Positions 44,017 to 53,911 of a DNA stretch of 64,000 nt are shown in pieces (the stretch's first letter is position 1; the number at the start of each line of letters is the position of its first letter). The notes beneath the pieces are model-generated. The model saw only the letters and a program-made list of their open reading frames with translations, was not told the origin of the DNA and did not search any database. Location: positions 1 through 64,000 of the forward strand of contig PDSJ01000020.1 of NCBI GenBank assembly GCA_002748425.1, given 5' to 3'. The DNA is from a candidate division KSB3 bacterium. Lineage in GTDB: Bacteria; Moduliflexota; Moduliflexia; Moduliflexales; Moduliflexaceae. Position numbers and translations under genes: made by a program.

Positions 44017-45741
44017 TTGAGTATCAGCTCAGAGGAGGAAGAACTTATTCGAAAAATTTACGGAAATCTTACCGGATTAAAACCCCACCAGCTCAAAGCT
44101 CTCGACCGTGTGTATCGACGTAAGATTCCGACAGATCAGGTCATCACAAAGGAACTCAGCAATTATCTGTCGGCACTCTCCCTGGCGACCGGACGCCAGA
44201 TCGGTATACTGGCAGATCGAAAGGGACATATCGATTATGTCATCGTTGGGAGTCAAAAACAGATCGATCTCCCCGAAATCGGCCGTTTCAGGGCCGGTCA
44301 TCGGCGTTTACGCGGCCTGCGATATATACACACTCACCTTGACGACAGTCCTCTAAGCCGAGACGATTTTGTGGATCTGGCACTGTTACGTTTTGATCTG
44401 ATCGCGGCGATTAGCGTCAACAAAGATGGCCTGCCGGAGAAATATTATCTCGCCCATCTTGTTCCCGATCATCGTGATACAAAACGCTGGGAAGTCCTTG
44501 AGCCAATCCTTCCCCAGCAATTAGGTCTCGATTTTGGCGCCTTTATCCGTGCACTGGAAGAAGAATTTCGACGTCGTCAGGGCGCATTAGATGTGCCGGG
44601 AAGGGGCGAACGGACTGTGCTGGCCGGCGTATCCACCGGCAAGCGCTCGCTTGCCGAAGACTCATTGAACGAACTTCACGACCTGGCTGAATCAGCAGGA
44701 CTGCACGTCATGGATTCGATCATACAGCAGCGCCCCAGAATCGACCCCAAATTTTTAATCGGCAAAGGCAAGCTGAACGAGCTTATCATTCGCAGCTATC
44801 AGGTTGGGGCCGAAGTCATTGTGTTCGACCACGATCTGACTCCGGCACAAGCGAAGCTTATCGGTGATATGACCGAACTCAAAATTATCGATCGCAGCCA
44901 GTTGATCCTGGACATTTTCGCTCAACGCGCTCACAGCCGTGCAGGAAAAGTGCAGGTCGAGCTGGCCCAGCTCAAATATCGTCTGCCGAGGCTCGCTGCG
45001 CGTGATGACGCGCTTTCTCGCATTAGCGGGGGCATCGGTGCGCGTGGACCGGGGGAAACCCGTCTGGAAATTGATCGCCGCCGCGCACGAGATCGCATCC
45101 GCAACCTGGAAAAAGAGTTGAAACATCTGCAAAAAGGCCGCCAGCAACGCCGCGCCAGACGAACACGCCATCAGGTTCCGGTGATTTCAATTGTCGGTTA
45201 TACCAATGCCGGAAAATCGACATTGCTGAATGCGTTGACCCAGAGCGATGTGGTGGTCAAAAATCAGATGTTTGCGACTCTTGATCCTGCCAGCCGCCGT
45301 CTGAGATTCCCACGAGATCTTGACGTGATTATCACTGATACAGTTGGCTTTCTGCGCAATCTGCCGAAAGATTTAGTGGAGGCCTTTCGATCCACATTGG
45401 AAGAGATGGAGGATGCGGATTTGCTGCTGCACGTCGTGGATCTCAGTAACCCCGATTTTGAAGAGCATATCACGACAGTCAAACAGATACTGGAGGACTT
45501 ACAGCTCGACCGTATTCCGCAATTATTCGTATTTAATAAAGATGATCTTGCAGAGAAAGGACTTGTACAAAATGTTTGTGCCCGCTACGACGGCGTGTCG
45601 ATCTGCGCACTCCAGCGTTCCGGCTTGCGCAAACTGATCCTGCGGGTCCAGGACGAAATTCTGCGCCTCTATCCCGACGCCGGGATCTATCCCCAACTCA
45701 AACCAGCAGCCCAGCCAGAATATGAGGCCCTGCATTCCTGA
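44017..45741 (+). CDS. hflX: HflX, ribosome-associated GTPase
   Basis: A 574-residue HflX, longer than E. coli HflX because of an N-terminal domain (IYGNLTGLKPHQLKALDRVYRR) common in other phyla. The HflX subdomain shows KFLIGKGKLNELI, VIVFDHDLTPAQAKLIGDM and GARGPGETRLEIDRRRARDRI; the G domain has GYTNAGKSTLLNAL (G1, near residue 394), DTVGFLRNLPKDLVEAF (G3) and FNKDDL (G4). HflX rescues stalled ribosomes under stress. The only in-frame start with reach is TTG at 44017; an ATG at 44010 has the better-placed AGGAG but is in another frame, so the start is uncertain. Confidence 0.95.
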   Translation: MSISSEEEELIRKIYGNLTGLKPHQLKALDRVYRRKIPTDQVITKELSNYLSALSLATGRQIGILADRKGHIDYVIVGSQKQIDLPEIGRFRAGHRRLRGLRYIHTHLDDSPLSRDDFVDLALLRFDLIAAISVNKDGLPEKYYLAHLVPDHRDTKRWEVLEPILPQQLGLDFGAFIRALEEEFRRRQGALDVPGRGERTVLAGVSTGKRSLAEDSLNELHDLAESAGLHVMDSIIQQRPRIDPKFLIGKGKLNELIIRSYQVGAEVIVFDHDLTPAQAKLIGDMTELKIIDRSQLILDIFAQRAHSRAGKVQVELAQLKYRLPRLAARDDALSRISGGIGARGPGETRLEIDRRRARDRIRNLEKELKHLQKGRQQRRARRTRHQVPVISIVGYTNAGKSTLLNALTQSDVVVKNQMFATLDPASRRLRFPRDLDVIITDTVGFLRNLPKDLVEAFRSTLEEMEDADLLLHVVDLSNPDFEEHITTVKQILEDLQLDRIPQLFVFNKDDLAEKGLVQNVCARYDGVSICALQRSGLRKLILRVQDEILRLYPDAGIYPQLKPAAQPEYEALHS

Positions 45742-45887
45742 GACTCCGATCCTCGTTTCAACGCACGGAACGCACGGGGACAAAAGGCAGACAATGACGG
45801 CATGGCAATCTCTCCTGTGCGTTCGCTGAATTTTTAACAGCTTTGTGGACAAGTACGGCATCAACACCAGCATGGATCAGAGTGTGT

Positions 45888-47270
45888 TCATTCACGACTT
45901 TTTACCCGCAGTTTCGGACCGTGCGGGGTATCTTTAATCTCATAGCCAGCAGCAATAATTCGATCCCGCAAGTCATCGGCTTCCTGCCAGCGCTTTTCAG
46001 ATCGGGCGTGTTGACGCTGTTTCGCAAGGGCGAGAATCTGCTCCGGAATAGATTCCTCTGCCGGTTCCCACTCCGCTAAGCGTAAACCGAGCACTTCATC
46101 GAATTTGCACAGCGTCGCTTTTTTGACGGAATTAGAGAGCGCGCTCTTTGCTAAGTCCCAGCATACGGCCAACGCCCTTGGAATGTTCAGGTCATTGTTC
46201 ACAAAAGTTGTAAATGTCTCAAGCCACTCCTCGTCAAGTTCGCCGGGTGCTCCCCAGTCGTAAGCTATGACTCTCAGCCGCTCCAAAGCTCTGCTTGCTG
46301 CGTCCATCGCTTCCCAGCTGAAAGTCAGGTGCGAGCGGTAATGCGCGGTCAGGTTCAAATACCGATAGGCCAACGGATCGTAGCCTCGGTCGAGAAGCGT
46401 TTGCAGGCGCAGAAACTCGTCGCTGGATTTCGCCATTTTTTCATTATTCAGCTGCAGAAAATAGCCGTGCATCCAGAAATTTGCCAGATTCGTCCCGTAG
46501 CATGCTTGAGTCTGAGCAATTTCGTTGTTGTGGTGTACCGAAATATGATCTTCGCCGCCGCAATGGATATCGAAAAACTGTCCTAAATATTTAGCGGACA
46601 TTGCAGAACATTCGATATGCCAGCCGGGGAAACCGACCCCCCACGGGCTTTCCCATTCCATCTGCCGTTGTGCCCCCTCCGGGCTGAACTTCCAGAGCGC
46701 AAAATCCGTGGGGTTCCGCTTTTCGCCGATATCGACGCGTGATCCGGCCTGTAAGCCCTCAATATCCAAACGAGCCAGGTATCCGTAGTTCTCGAGTTTT
46801 GAGGTATCAAAATAGAGGCCATCCGAGCTGCGATAGGTGAAGCCGTTGTACTCGATCATCTGAATCACACGAATCTGCTCATCAATATGATCTGTGGCCC
46901 GGCACCAGACTGTCGGTTCCAGGATATTCAACTGGACCAGGTCTGCTTTAAACGCGCTGGTATAAATTTCAGCAATTTCCCAGGCGCTTTTCCCGGCCCG
47001 CCGCGAACCTTTTTCCATTTTGTCCTCACCCTCGTCAGCATCAGACACCAAATGCCCGACATCGGTAATGTTGGTCACGTGTTTTACGTTATAGCCATTA
47101 AACTCAAGGACGCGCCGCAAGCCATCTTCAAAAAGATAGGTCCGCAGGTTGCCGATATGGGCGTAATTATAGACGGTAGGGCCGCAGGTATACAGACCGA
47201 CTTCAACAGGATTCAAGGGTTCGAACTCGCGAATGCTGCGAGAATAGGTATCATATAATCGAAGTGTCAT
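45888..47270 (-). CDS. cysS: Cysteinyl-tRNA synthetase
   Basis: A 460-residue class I synthetase. The ATG at 47270 follows GGAG and gives MTLRLYDTYSRSIREFEPL; the frame is open to 47369 without support. Motifs: VGLYTCGPTVYNYAHIGNLRTYL (zinc Cys and the HIGH-equivalent HIGN), VTNITDVGHLV, WHIECSAMSAKYLG (zinc Cys), HCGGEDHISVHHNNEIAQ and NNEKMAKSSDEF (the KMSKS-equivalent KMAKS). The anticodon-recognition part ends with RHARSEKRWQEADDLRDRI. It charges tRNA-Cys. It converges with hflX. Confidence 0.97.
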   Translation of the reverse strand: MTLRLYDTYSRSIREFEPLNPVEVGLYTCGPTVYNYAHIGNLRTYLFEDGLRRVLEFNGYNVKHVTNITDVGHLVSDADEGEDKMEKGSRRAGKSAWEIAEIYTSAFKADLVQLNILEPTVWCRATDHIDEQIRVIQMIEYNGFTYRSSDGLYFDTSKLENYGYLARLDIEGLQAGSRVDIGEKRNPTDFALWKFSPEGAQRQMEWESPWGVGFPGWHIECSAMSAKYLGQFFDIHCGGEDHISVHHNNEIAQTQACYGTNLANFWMHGYFLQLNNEKMAKSSDEFLRLQTLLDRGYDPLAYRYLNLTAHYRSHLTFSWEAMDAASRALERLRVIAYDWGAPGELDEEWLETFTTFVNNDLNIPRALAVCWDLAKSALSNSVKKATLCKFDEVLGLRLAEWEPAEESIPEQILALAKQRQHARSEKRWQEADDLRDRIIAAGYEIKDTPHGPKLRVKSRE

Positions 47271-47623
47271 GATGCTCTCCGCCCGGGGTAAGGTCTGCAA
47301 GTTGCCGGCAGTGTGCTGAAAATCGATCGCACAGCTGAAGTCGTCCGGCATCAATAACGTCGTTAACACGTCAGATTCCCGGAAATTATGAGATCACTGT
47401 GATCAGGTTAATATCGACAGCAGGCCGGAGATAGGCCTGACAATAAGAGCTGGCTATGCTAGTTGCCGAGGAAGGGTAAGAAAGTTTAGAACATTTTGTC
47501 AATGAAAAAAATCTCGCCCAGGTACAACAGCGACGAGATGCGCAAGTCGAGGATCTGCGCATCTCGTCAGCAGAATGAGAGAAGCAGGGGGCTTGAGCTG
47601 TGCTCAGGCAAGCTGTTTTTGGG
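47271..47623 (-). other. Intergenic region between the DUF4384 lipoprotein and cysS
   Basis: A 353-bp stretch without a supported gene. It holds the perfect terminator-like hairpin at 47533-47567, and the rest presumably contains the cysS promoter, which was not identified. Confidence 0.5.
47533..47567 (-). terminator. Hairpin terminator after the DUF4384 lipoprotein gene
   Basis: ACGAGATGCGCA (47533-47544) and TGCGCATCTCGT (47556-47567) form a perfect 12-bp stem with an 11-nt loop. On the minus strand a run of seven Ts follows about 20 bases later rather than directly, so termination may be imperfect. Confidence 0.6.
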
Positions 47624-48169
47624 CTATTCCACCCTGAAGGTGATATCAGCCTCCGCCCATTCATCAGGAGACAGTTGGGACAACTGGTGGTCCAAAGCGT
47701 CTTCAAAATCCCCGGAACTGCCTCGGAACCGGGGGAAGGCTTCATGAGTAAGCTGACGAGGGCCGACAATTTCGATATTGCGCAAAGTGGCGATAGCCCG
47801 AATATGCTCTGTGCCAGCCGGTCCATTGATCTGCAGCTCAAAACCGTCTCCTGCAGCAGGAATGTGGTAGATCTGTCCGCCCTGCAGGAGGCTGTTAGAG
47901 GCAAAACTGTTAGGGAAAATGCGAACCACCTGTCCTCCATCGGAACTTATACTGAACAATTGCACAAACGATGTCTTGGATGTGCGCACTGTAACCACCG
48001 CAGACTCACCAATCGTAAAATGCTCCTTCTGGACTCGCGCCTCGATCGTAAACGTCTCCGGTCCCGGCGTCGGGGCGGGGTCCGGGGTCGGAGCTTGCGG
48101 GGCTGCACATCCGAACAACACGACTGCACTTATCAGAATACTACATAATAACATCGTCCTTTTCATCAT
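47624..48169 (-). CDS. DUF4384-domain lipoprotein
   Basis: A 181-residue protein. GGAGG lies before the tandem ATGs at 48169 and 48166. The signal peptide MMKRTMLLCSILISAVVLFG ends in lipobox LFGC, so it should be lipid-anchored. A Pro-rich spacer follows (APTPDPAPTPGPE), then a beta-rich domain with the DUF4384 pattern: HFTIGESAVVTVRTSKTSFV, QLFSISSDGGQVVRIFPN and IYHIPAAGDGFELQINGPAG. DUF4384 domains occur in surface proteins, often linked to cell-envelope or kinase-associated systems; the function is unknown. It diverges from argF. Confidence 0.75.
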   Translation of the reverse strand: MMKRTMLLCSILISAVVLFGCAAPQAPTPDPAPTPGPETFTIEARVQKEHFTIGESAVVTVRTSKTSFVQLFSISSDGGQVVRIFPNSFASNSLLQGGQIYHIPAAGDGFELQINGPAGTEHIRAIATLRNIEIVGPRQLTHEAFPRFRGSSGDFEDALDHQLSQLSPDEWAEADITFRVE

Positions 48170-48452
48170 TTCAACACCTCCATCTTTCACAGCAATAGAA
48201 TAAAATGTTCTTTTTACGTCCATGTCTTATACCACAGCTTCGACACTGTAAAGTTTTTTCATGCTCTTATGATCGAAAAAACGAAAATACCTCTTTCACG
48301 ATCGTCTGTGAGGTAGACGATGCGAAAAAGAAGAAGTTTGTTTGTTTCTAAAAAATTTATTTGACTTTCCAGAGAGATGGACGCTTTTGTACTGAAAAAG
48401 AACTGTGTCGAATTATTTTTCTTTAACATCGCACCTTACAGAAAGGGAATCC

Positions 48453-49382
48453 ATGATTGACATGAAGGGGAAGAACCTCTTAAGTTTACACGATCTCTGC
48501 CATGAAGAAGTCTTGCAGGTTCTTAAAACTGCTCAAGATCTCAAACTCCGGCAGCAGATCGGAGAACGGCCTCTGCTGTTGGAACGAAAAACCGTTGCTA
48601 TGATTTTTCAAAAGCCCTCGCTGCGTACACGTGTCTCTTTTGAGACTGGCATCACGCAACTCGGCGGTCATGCCATTTATCTTGGGCCGGATGATATTTC
48701 GCTGGGAACACGAGAAAGCGTTGAAGACATTGCCCAGGTCCTCTCTCGCTATATCGATCTGATTATGGCCCGTGTGTTCGGTCATGATATTGTCGCTGAT
48801 TTAGCGCGATATGCGACGGTTCCGGTGATCAACGGCTTGTCTGACTTGACGCACCCCTGCCAGGCGCTGGGAGACCTTCTCACCATTCAGGAAAAAAAGC
48901 TGCGCATGCGTGGGCTGAAACTGGCCTTTATCGGCGATGGAAACAATGTCGCAAATTCCTTGCTGTATGCGGGAGCAAAAGTCGGCATGCATGTGAGCGT
49001 CGCGTCGCCCGAGGGCTATGAGCTTCGAGATGATGTCCTTGCGCAAGCCCGTGAAGATGCCCTTGCAACCGGAGCTCAAATGCATGTGACACATGATCCG
49101 CTCGAAGCTGTTCAGGATGCTGATATCGTGTATACAGACGTATGGGCCAGTATGGGGCAGGAAGCGGAGGCGGAAGCTCGTAAAGCCTTATTCCAGCCCT
49201 TTCAGGTGAATATGGAGTTGTTCAAACACGCGAAGGCAGACGCTGTGTTTATGCACTGCCTGCCAGCGCATTACGGTGAGGAAGTGACCGACGAAGTGGC
49301 AAGAAGCCCGCATTCGGTGATCTACGATCAGGCTGAGAATCGCATGCATGCGCAGAATGCCCTCATGGCACTGGTACTTTGA
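48453..49382 (+). CDS. argF: Ornithine carbamoyltransferase
   Basis: A 309-residue enzyme of the usual size. The ATG at 48453 follows AAAGGG; the frame is open to 48405 without need. The carbamoyl-phosphate site is KPSLRTRVSFE; other motifs are LSRYIDLIMARVFGH, LTHPCQALGDLLT, LAFIGDGNNVANSLL, VYTDVWASMGQEAE and the ornithine-site MHCLPAHYGEEVTDEV (HCLPA). It makes citrulline from ornithine and carbamoyl phosphate in arginine synthesis. No other arg gene is close, so it is an isolated gene here. Catabolic OTC cannot be excluded from sequence alone. Confidence 0.95.
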   Translation: MIDMKGKNLLSLHDLCHEEVLQVLKTAQDLKLRQQIGERPLLLERKTVAMIFQKPSLRTRVSFETGITQLGGHAIYLGPDDISLGTRESVEDIAQVLSRYIDLIMARVFGHDIVADLARYATVPVINGLSDLTHPCQALGDLLTIQEKKLRMRGLKLAFIGDGNNVANSLLYAGAKVGMHVSVASPEGYELRDDVLAQAREDALATGAQMHVTHDPLEAVQDADIVYTDVWASMGQEAEAEARKALFQPFQVNMELFKHAKADAVFMHCLPAHYGEEVTDEVARSPHSVIYDQAENRMHAQNALMALVL

Positions 49383-49623
49383 ACGTAGAAAAAATACTTA
49401 ACTAACGAAGAAGGTCCTGAATCACTCAGAGACACAAGTGTCTGGAAGGGCCCTTATATCAGATGTTTCGATCCGAATATCCAGAAACATGTATAGCAGA
49501 AACGCGCTGGTGTCTCTCGCTCTTGAGCACACACATTTTTCTCCAGAAAGGGGAACTTTTGCCTGGCAGCGCTTCTCCTGTAGATCTCATGCACCTCTGC
49601 GTTTTTGCGAGACAGCGATTTAT

Positions 49624-50670
49624 ATGACAAAGCAAAAAATTCGTTTAACGGCAATGACAACGGCAGCCGGCTGAGCGGCAAAGATGGACCCGATGGTCCT
49701 GGCGCAGGTGCTGCGTCCTTTAAAAAATCTTTTTCCGACCGATCGATACCCACATCTGCTGCTGGGGCTGGAAGTGAGCGATGATGCTGCTGTCTATAAA
49801 ATCACTGATGATCTTGCCGTGATTCAGACCCTTGATTTTTTTACGCCGATCGTCGACGACCCTTATGATTACGGGGCAATTGCGGCTGCTAATGCCATGA
49901 GCGATATTTACGCCATGGGCGGTGAAGTCACAGTGTGTATGAACATATGCGGATTTCCACCGGATCTTCCGCAGGCGATCGTCGCCGAAATCCTGCGCGG
50001 GGGTGCTGAAAAAGTGGCTGAAGCCGGAGCAGCGATGGTCGGGGGGCATACGGTCTATGACAAAGAACCGAAATACGGTCTCTCAGTCATGGGGCTTATT
50101 CATCCTGACAACCTGCTCAGCAAAGCAGGCGCCAGGCCGAATGACAGGTTAATCCTGACCAAAGCGCTTGGAGTCGGCATAATCGCCACTGCCCTGAAAG
50201 CCGATGTCGCGAAACCAGAGCATATCGCTCCGGCAGTGGAGAGTATGAAGCAGTTAAACCGGCGGGCGATTCAACTTATACAAGGTCTTGATGTTCACGC
50301 CTGCACCGATATTACAGGATTTTCACTCCTGGGACATGCATCTGAAATCGCTGAAAAAAGCGGAGTGCAGCTTCGATTGAAGCTAGACCAAATTCCCATT
50401 TTAAGCGGTGTCCGCCAATATGCCCAAGAGCGGCTGTTCCCGGGAGGCTCCTGTAGAAATCAGACCTGTTACAAATCTGTCGTGCATTTCGCCCGGGACA
50501 TTTCAAAGGAAACACAATTATTACTTTTTACGCCGGAAACGTCCGGTGGCTTGCTGCTTTGCGTGCCTCCGGAACAAGTCGATGCGCTGCGGTCGCGCTT
50601 CATCGAAGCCGATCATTTTTATGCCGAAGTCGGCGACGTTGCTGAAGGCGCAGGTATCCAGGTCTCATAG
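49624..50670 (+). CDS. selD: Selenide, water dikinase SelD, a selenoprotein with in-frame UGA
   Basis: The full gene starts at ATG 49624 and reads through a TGA at 49672-49674, giving 348 residues; a start after the TGA (49684) would lose the active site. The N-terminus reads MTKQKIRLTAMTTAAG-U-AAK. The TGA is codon 17 and Lys is residue 20, exactly the positions of the essential Cys17 and Lys20 of E. coli SelD, so the TGA is selenocysteine. Later motifs confirm the family: LLGLEVSDDAAVY, NAMSDIYAMGGEV, GGHTVYDKEPKYGLSVMG, LTKALGVGIIATAL, DITGFSLLGHASEIAEKSG and ETSGGLLLCVPPE. It makes selenophosphate for selenocysteine and selenouridine. selA, selB and tRNA-Sec are not in the window but must exist if this is right. 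Confidence 0.93.
49701..49717 (+). promoter_or_regulatory. Candidate bacterial SECIS hairpin of selD
   Basis: GGCGCAG (49701-49707), loop GTG, CTGCGTC (49711-49717): seven pairs including one G-U. The loop begins 34 nt after the UGA and has G in its first position, fitting the general description of bacterial SECIS elements (short upper stem, G in the first loop positions, roughly 16-37 nt downstream). It would recruit SelB. Confidence 0.5.
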
Positions 50671-51105
50671 CTATGCTGCCTGCGTGCGGGACTCCGCTGG
50701 AGCAGCTTCAGGTCTCTTGTCATGAAGAGTTAGCGATCTTTTGTGAAGCACGGGAACAGCATTTTGACAAAAAATGGAAAAATCGTTGACAGCGATCTCA
50801 ACGTAATGCGGCGCCCTCTGAGGAGTTGGCAAGCATGTCTGAAAAGATGTGGTCGCGCGCTTCGCGCCACCATTCGTTTCGCCTCCATATCCCTTTTGGA
50901 ATTGCCCAAAATGGGGGATGACTTCCTCCATGACAGCCTTAATTTTTCGGGCAATTCAGAAAAACATTGACAGTGAGTCCATACTTTGACATGATGATCT
51001 GCTGGGCTGTGGAAGATAGTCGACAAGAAACGTTGGCTACCATCGAGCCAAGGTGTATGTCGTCTTTTTTGACAATACGGAGACGATGTGAGAAAAGAGG
51101 AGACT
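50671..51105. other. Intergenic region without supported gene
   Basis: The 435 bp between selD and the antitoxin gene hold only short overlapping frames on both strands with no recognisable domain. A GC-rich hairpin (GTGG-CGCG arms around 50848-50869) is seen, without a T run. It may contain the promoter of the toxin-antitoxin pair, which was not identified. Confidence 0.4.
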
Positions 51106-51429
51106 ATGGTACAAGCATGGACGTATGATCAATTAGTCAAAGTTCGTCAGTATCGTCCTGAATTGGTCGATCAGATGCTTGAGGAACTCTTAAATCGACA
51201 AGCCGAACTGCGATGGCTCGTGGTGGTTGGCGCATATTTAGATGAAGAGATTAATTTAGGAAAAGCCGCTGAAATGCTCGGTGTGCATCGTCTTGAATTA
51301 CAGGCACAATTCCAAGAGCAAGGCATCCCCCTTCGTCTTGGCGTCGACACGATGGAAGAAGCCGTGGCTGAGATGGCCGCAATCCACCAGTGGAATACGG
51401 TAGCAGACAGGCATGGCGTTCCCCAATGA
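51106..51429 (+). CDS. UPF0175-family antitoxin-like protein
   Basis: A 107-residue protein; the ATG at 51106 follows GAGGA. The core LRWLVVVGAYLDEEINLGKA followed by AEMLGVHRLELQAQF and the ending QGIPLRLG is typical of UPF0175, small proteins with a helix-turn-helix-like segment that accompany DUF3368 PIN-domain genes. The start of the toxin gene overlaps its stop as ATGA, a common arrangement. It probably represses its own operon and neutralises the toxin. Because the toxin frame is broken, the antitoxin may be a remnant. Confidence 0.75.
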   Translation: MVQAWTYDQLVKVRQYRPELVDQMLEELLNRQAELRWLVVVGAYLDEEINLGKAAEMLGVHRLELQAQFQEQGIPLRLGVDTMEEAVAEMAAIHQWNTVADRHGVPQ

Positions 51430-51931
51430 TCATCATGGACAATACGGTACTGTCAAATTTTGCGGTGGTGCATCGCCCCGAGTGGATCCGGCATGCGTTC
51501 CGTGGTCCGATTGGCACCACAGAACAGGTGTTTGACGAACTGACCACAGGCATTGAACTTGGGAGATTGCCGGAATGTTCGTGGACATGGCTGAAATGCA
51601 TTCGAATGACTCAATCGGAAGCTGTACAGTGCACACAACTCCGGCAGCAGCTTGATGAAGGCGAAGCCTCCTGTCTTGCTGTCGCACACATCGGACATGG
51701 AAGATCGCAACAGATGATAAAGATGCTCGAACGTGGGCCATTCGCCTCCATATTCCCCATACAGGAACACTTGGCATCTTGGGGCTGCTTATCACACAGA
51801 AGCAGATGACGTTGCGTGAAGGGAATGTTTGGCTGAATCTCATGATTGACGCGGGCTATCATTCACCAATGCAGACGCTCGATTTGTTTGTTCAAGAGGG
51901 AGAGCGGTGGAGAAACAGCTTGGATCCCTAA
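51426..51931 (+). pseudogene. DUF3368 PIN-domain toxin, frameshifted
   Basis: Starts at ATG 51426 (ATGA overlap with the antitoxin stop): MIIMDNTVLSNFAVVHRPEW, QVFDELTTGIELGRLPE and LDEGEASCLAVAHIGH carry the first PIN acidic residues. At about 51698 the frame shifts by one base; the continuation in the other frame reads WKIATDDKDARTWAIRLHI, TGTLGILGLLITQKQMTL and MIDAGYHSPMQTLDLFV up to TAA 51929-51931, the expected C-terminal half with the DD-x-x-AR motif. Joined, the two halves give a full-length DUF3368 ribonuclease-like toxin. As read, the protein would end at 51809 without its last acidic site. A one-base sequencing error cannot be excluded. Confidence 0.75.
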
Positions 51932-52089
51932 CAAAAAAATGCACATGACCAAAACCGCGCGCCGTAGTTTTAGCATCATTGCCCGCTATTAAACGTTTGG
52001 GGGCTTTCATTATGCCTGTACTTCCGGTCAGGGCTCGTTTTGGCATGTGATTTTAGGCGAGATGCGGCTTTGACGTTATACATAACATT

Positions 52090-53790
52090 ATGAACGAAAC
52101 AACAGGAAAAAAGACAGCAGAAAAAACGGAATCCTTAGATTTTATCAGGACGATCGTAGAAAACGATTTGCAGAGTGGAAAACATACGGAAATTGTGACG
52201 CGCTTTCCACCGGAACCGAACGGTTATCTGCATATCGGTCACGCCAAGGCGATTTGCCTTGACTTTGGAATCAGTAAACAGTATGGCGGCCGTACCCATT
52301 TGCGTTTCGATGATACCAACCCGGCTAAAGAGGAGGCTGAGTATGTGGAGTCCATTCAGAAGGATCTGCGCTGGCTCGGCTTTGACTGGGGCGAGCACCT
52401 GTATTATGCCTCGGATTACTTTCAACAGTTGTATGAGTATGCAGTGGAACTCATCAAGGCCGGGAAAGCGTATGTCGATGATTTAAGCGCTGATGAGATT
52501 CGCCGCTATCGAGGCACTCTCACCGAACCCGGACGCGAAAGCCCTGCCCGGAATCGTTCAATTGAGGAAAACCTCGATCTGTTCGCCCGCATGAAGGCCG
52601 GCGAGTTTGAAGAAGGTACACATGTTCTGCGGGCTAAAATCGACATGGCCTCGCCGAATATTGTCATGCGCGATCCAGCGCTTTATCGCATCAAAAAGGC
52701 CTCGCATCATCGCACTGGCAGTTCGTGGTGCATCTATCCAATGTACGATTTCACGCACTGTCTGTCGGACGCTATCGAAGGAATAACGCATTCAATCTGT
52801 ACCCTGGAGTTTGAAAATAACCGTGAACTCTACGACTGGGTTCTGGATCAACTTCCGGTTCCCTGCCATCCGCAGCAGCTCGAATTCGCGCGCCTCAACC
52901 TAAGCTATACCATGATGAGTAAGCGTAAACTCTTGCAGCTGGTGCAGGAACACTTGGTTGACGGGTGGGACGACCCGCGCATGCCAACGCTCTCAGGACT
53001 GCGCCGGCGTGGTTATACAGCGGAAGCGATCCGTAATTTCTGCGATATGATTGGGGTGGCAAAACGCAACAGTACAGTCGATGTCGCCACTCTGGAATTC
53101 TGTATTCGGGAGGATCTGAACAAGCGCGCACAACGCGTAATGGGCGTTCTGAATCCCTTGAAAGTCGTCATCGAGAATTACCCGGAAGACTGCGTTGAGG
53201 AGATCGAGGCAATCAATAATCCAGAAGACGCGAGCATGGGAAGTCGCCGGGTGCCTTTTTCGAAAGTGCTGTATATCGAACGAGACGATTTTCTGGAAGC
53301 CCCCCCGAAAAAATTCTTCCGTCTGGCTCCGGGACGTGAAGTGCGCCTGCGTTACGCGTATTACATTCGCTGTGTCGATCTGGTCAAAGATGAACACGGT
53401 GAAATTACTGAGCTGCGCTGTACCTATGATCCGGAGACCAGAGGGGGAAGCTCGCCGGACGGACGCAAAGTCAAAGCCACACTGCACTGGGTTTCGGCCC
53501 AACATGCGCTTGATGTGGAAGTCCGGCTCTACGACCGACTTTTTCATGTTGCCGATCCGAGTAGCGTAGAAGATTTTCGAGATGCCCTGAATCCTGATTC
53601 TTTGACAGTGCTTCCGCATTGCAAGCTGGAACCTTTTGTCAAAAATGCTGCCCCAGGAAGCCGCTATCAGTTCGAACGCCAGGGATATTTCTGTGTTGAT
53701 CCAGATTCACGCTCAGAGACGCTTGTCTTTAATCGTACCATCGCCTTGCGTGATTCCTGGGCCAAAATTGCCAAAAAACAAAGCAAGTAG
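52090..53790 (+). CDS. glnS: Glutaminyl-tRNA synthetase
   Basis: A 566-residue class I synthetase. The catalytic domain shows [20 protein letters not shown] (HIGH), [54 protein letters not shown] and [14 protein letters not shown] (KMSKS-equivalent MSKRK). The beta-barrel anticodon domains follow ([52 protein letters not shown] split over the segment). The combination with SSWCIYP and the C-terminal barrels marks GlnRS, not GluRS. Direct charging of tRNA-Gln is expected. A strong terminator follows. Confidence 0.97.
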   Translation: MNETTGKKTAEKTESLDFIRTIVENDLQSGKHTEIVTRFPPEPNGYLHIGHAKAICLDFGISKQYGGRTHLRFDDTNPAKEEAEYVESIQKDLRWLGFDWGEHLYYASDYFQQLYEYAVELIKAGKAYVDDLSADEIRRYRGTLTEPGRESPARNRSIEENLDLFARMKAGEFEEGTHVLRAKIDMASPNIVMRDPALYRIKKASHHRTGSSWCIYPMYDFTHCLSDAIEGITHSICTLEFENNRELYDWVLDQLPVPCHPQQLEFARLNLSYTMMSKRKLLQLVQEHLVDGWDDPRMPTLSGLRRRGYTAEAIRNFCDMIGVAKRNSTVDVATLEFCIREDLNKRAQRVMGVLNPLKVVIENYPEDCVEEIEAINNPEDASMGSRRVPFSKVLYIERDDFLEAPPKKFFRLAPGREVRLRYAYYIRCVDLVKDEHGEITELRCTYDPETRGGSSPDGRKVKATLHWVSAQHALDVEVRLYDRLFHVADPSSVEDFRDALNPDSLTVLPHCKLEPFVKNAAPGSRYQFERQGYFCVDPDSRSETLVFNRTIALRDSWAKIAKKQSK

Positions 53791-53803
53791 CGATATAGCA
53801 TTT

Positions 53804-53841
53804 GCTGTCAGACAACATAATACAGTTGTCTGACAGCTTTT
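53804..53841 (+). terminator. Rho-independent terminator after glnS
   Basis: GCTGTCAGACAAC (53804-53816) pairs perfectly with GTTGTCTGACAGC (53825-53837) around an 8-nt loop and is followed by TTTT. It begins 13 bp after the glnS stop. Confidence 0.9.
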
Positions 53842-53911
53842 CATCCACATGTTCCCAGCATCTTCTCAACAATTCAGTGCCAGGCTTCTGCCTTTGACAG
53901 TGCCATCCTGC

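Noticed and set aside
47205..47225. GGGTTCGAA-like T-loop strings (also near 3407 and 15380) considered as tRNA genes
   Set aside because: They lie inside protein genes and no cloverleaf could be built around them; no tRNA or rRNA gene was found.
50848..50869. GC-rich hairpin in the selD-antitoxin gap considered as a terminator
   Set aside because: No T run follows on either strand.
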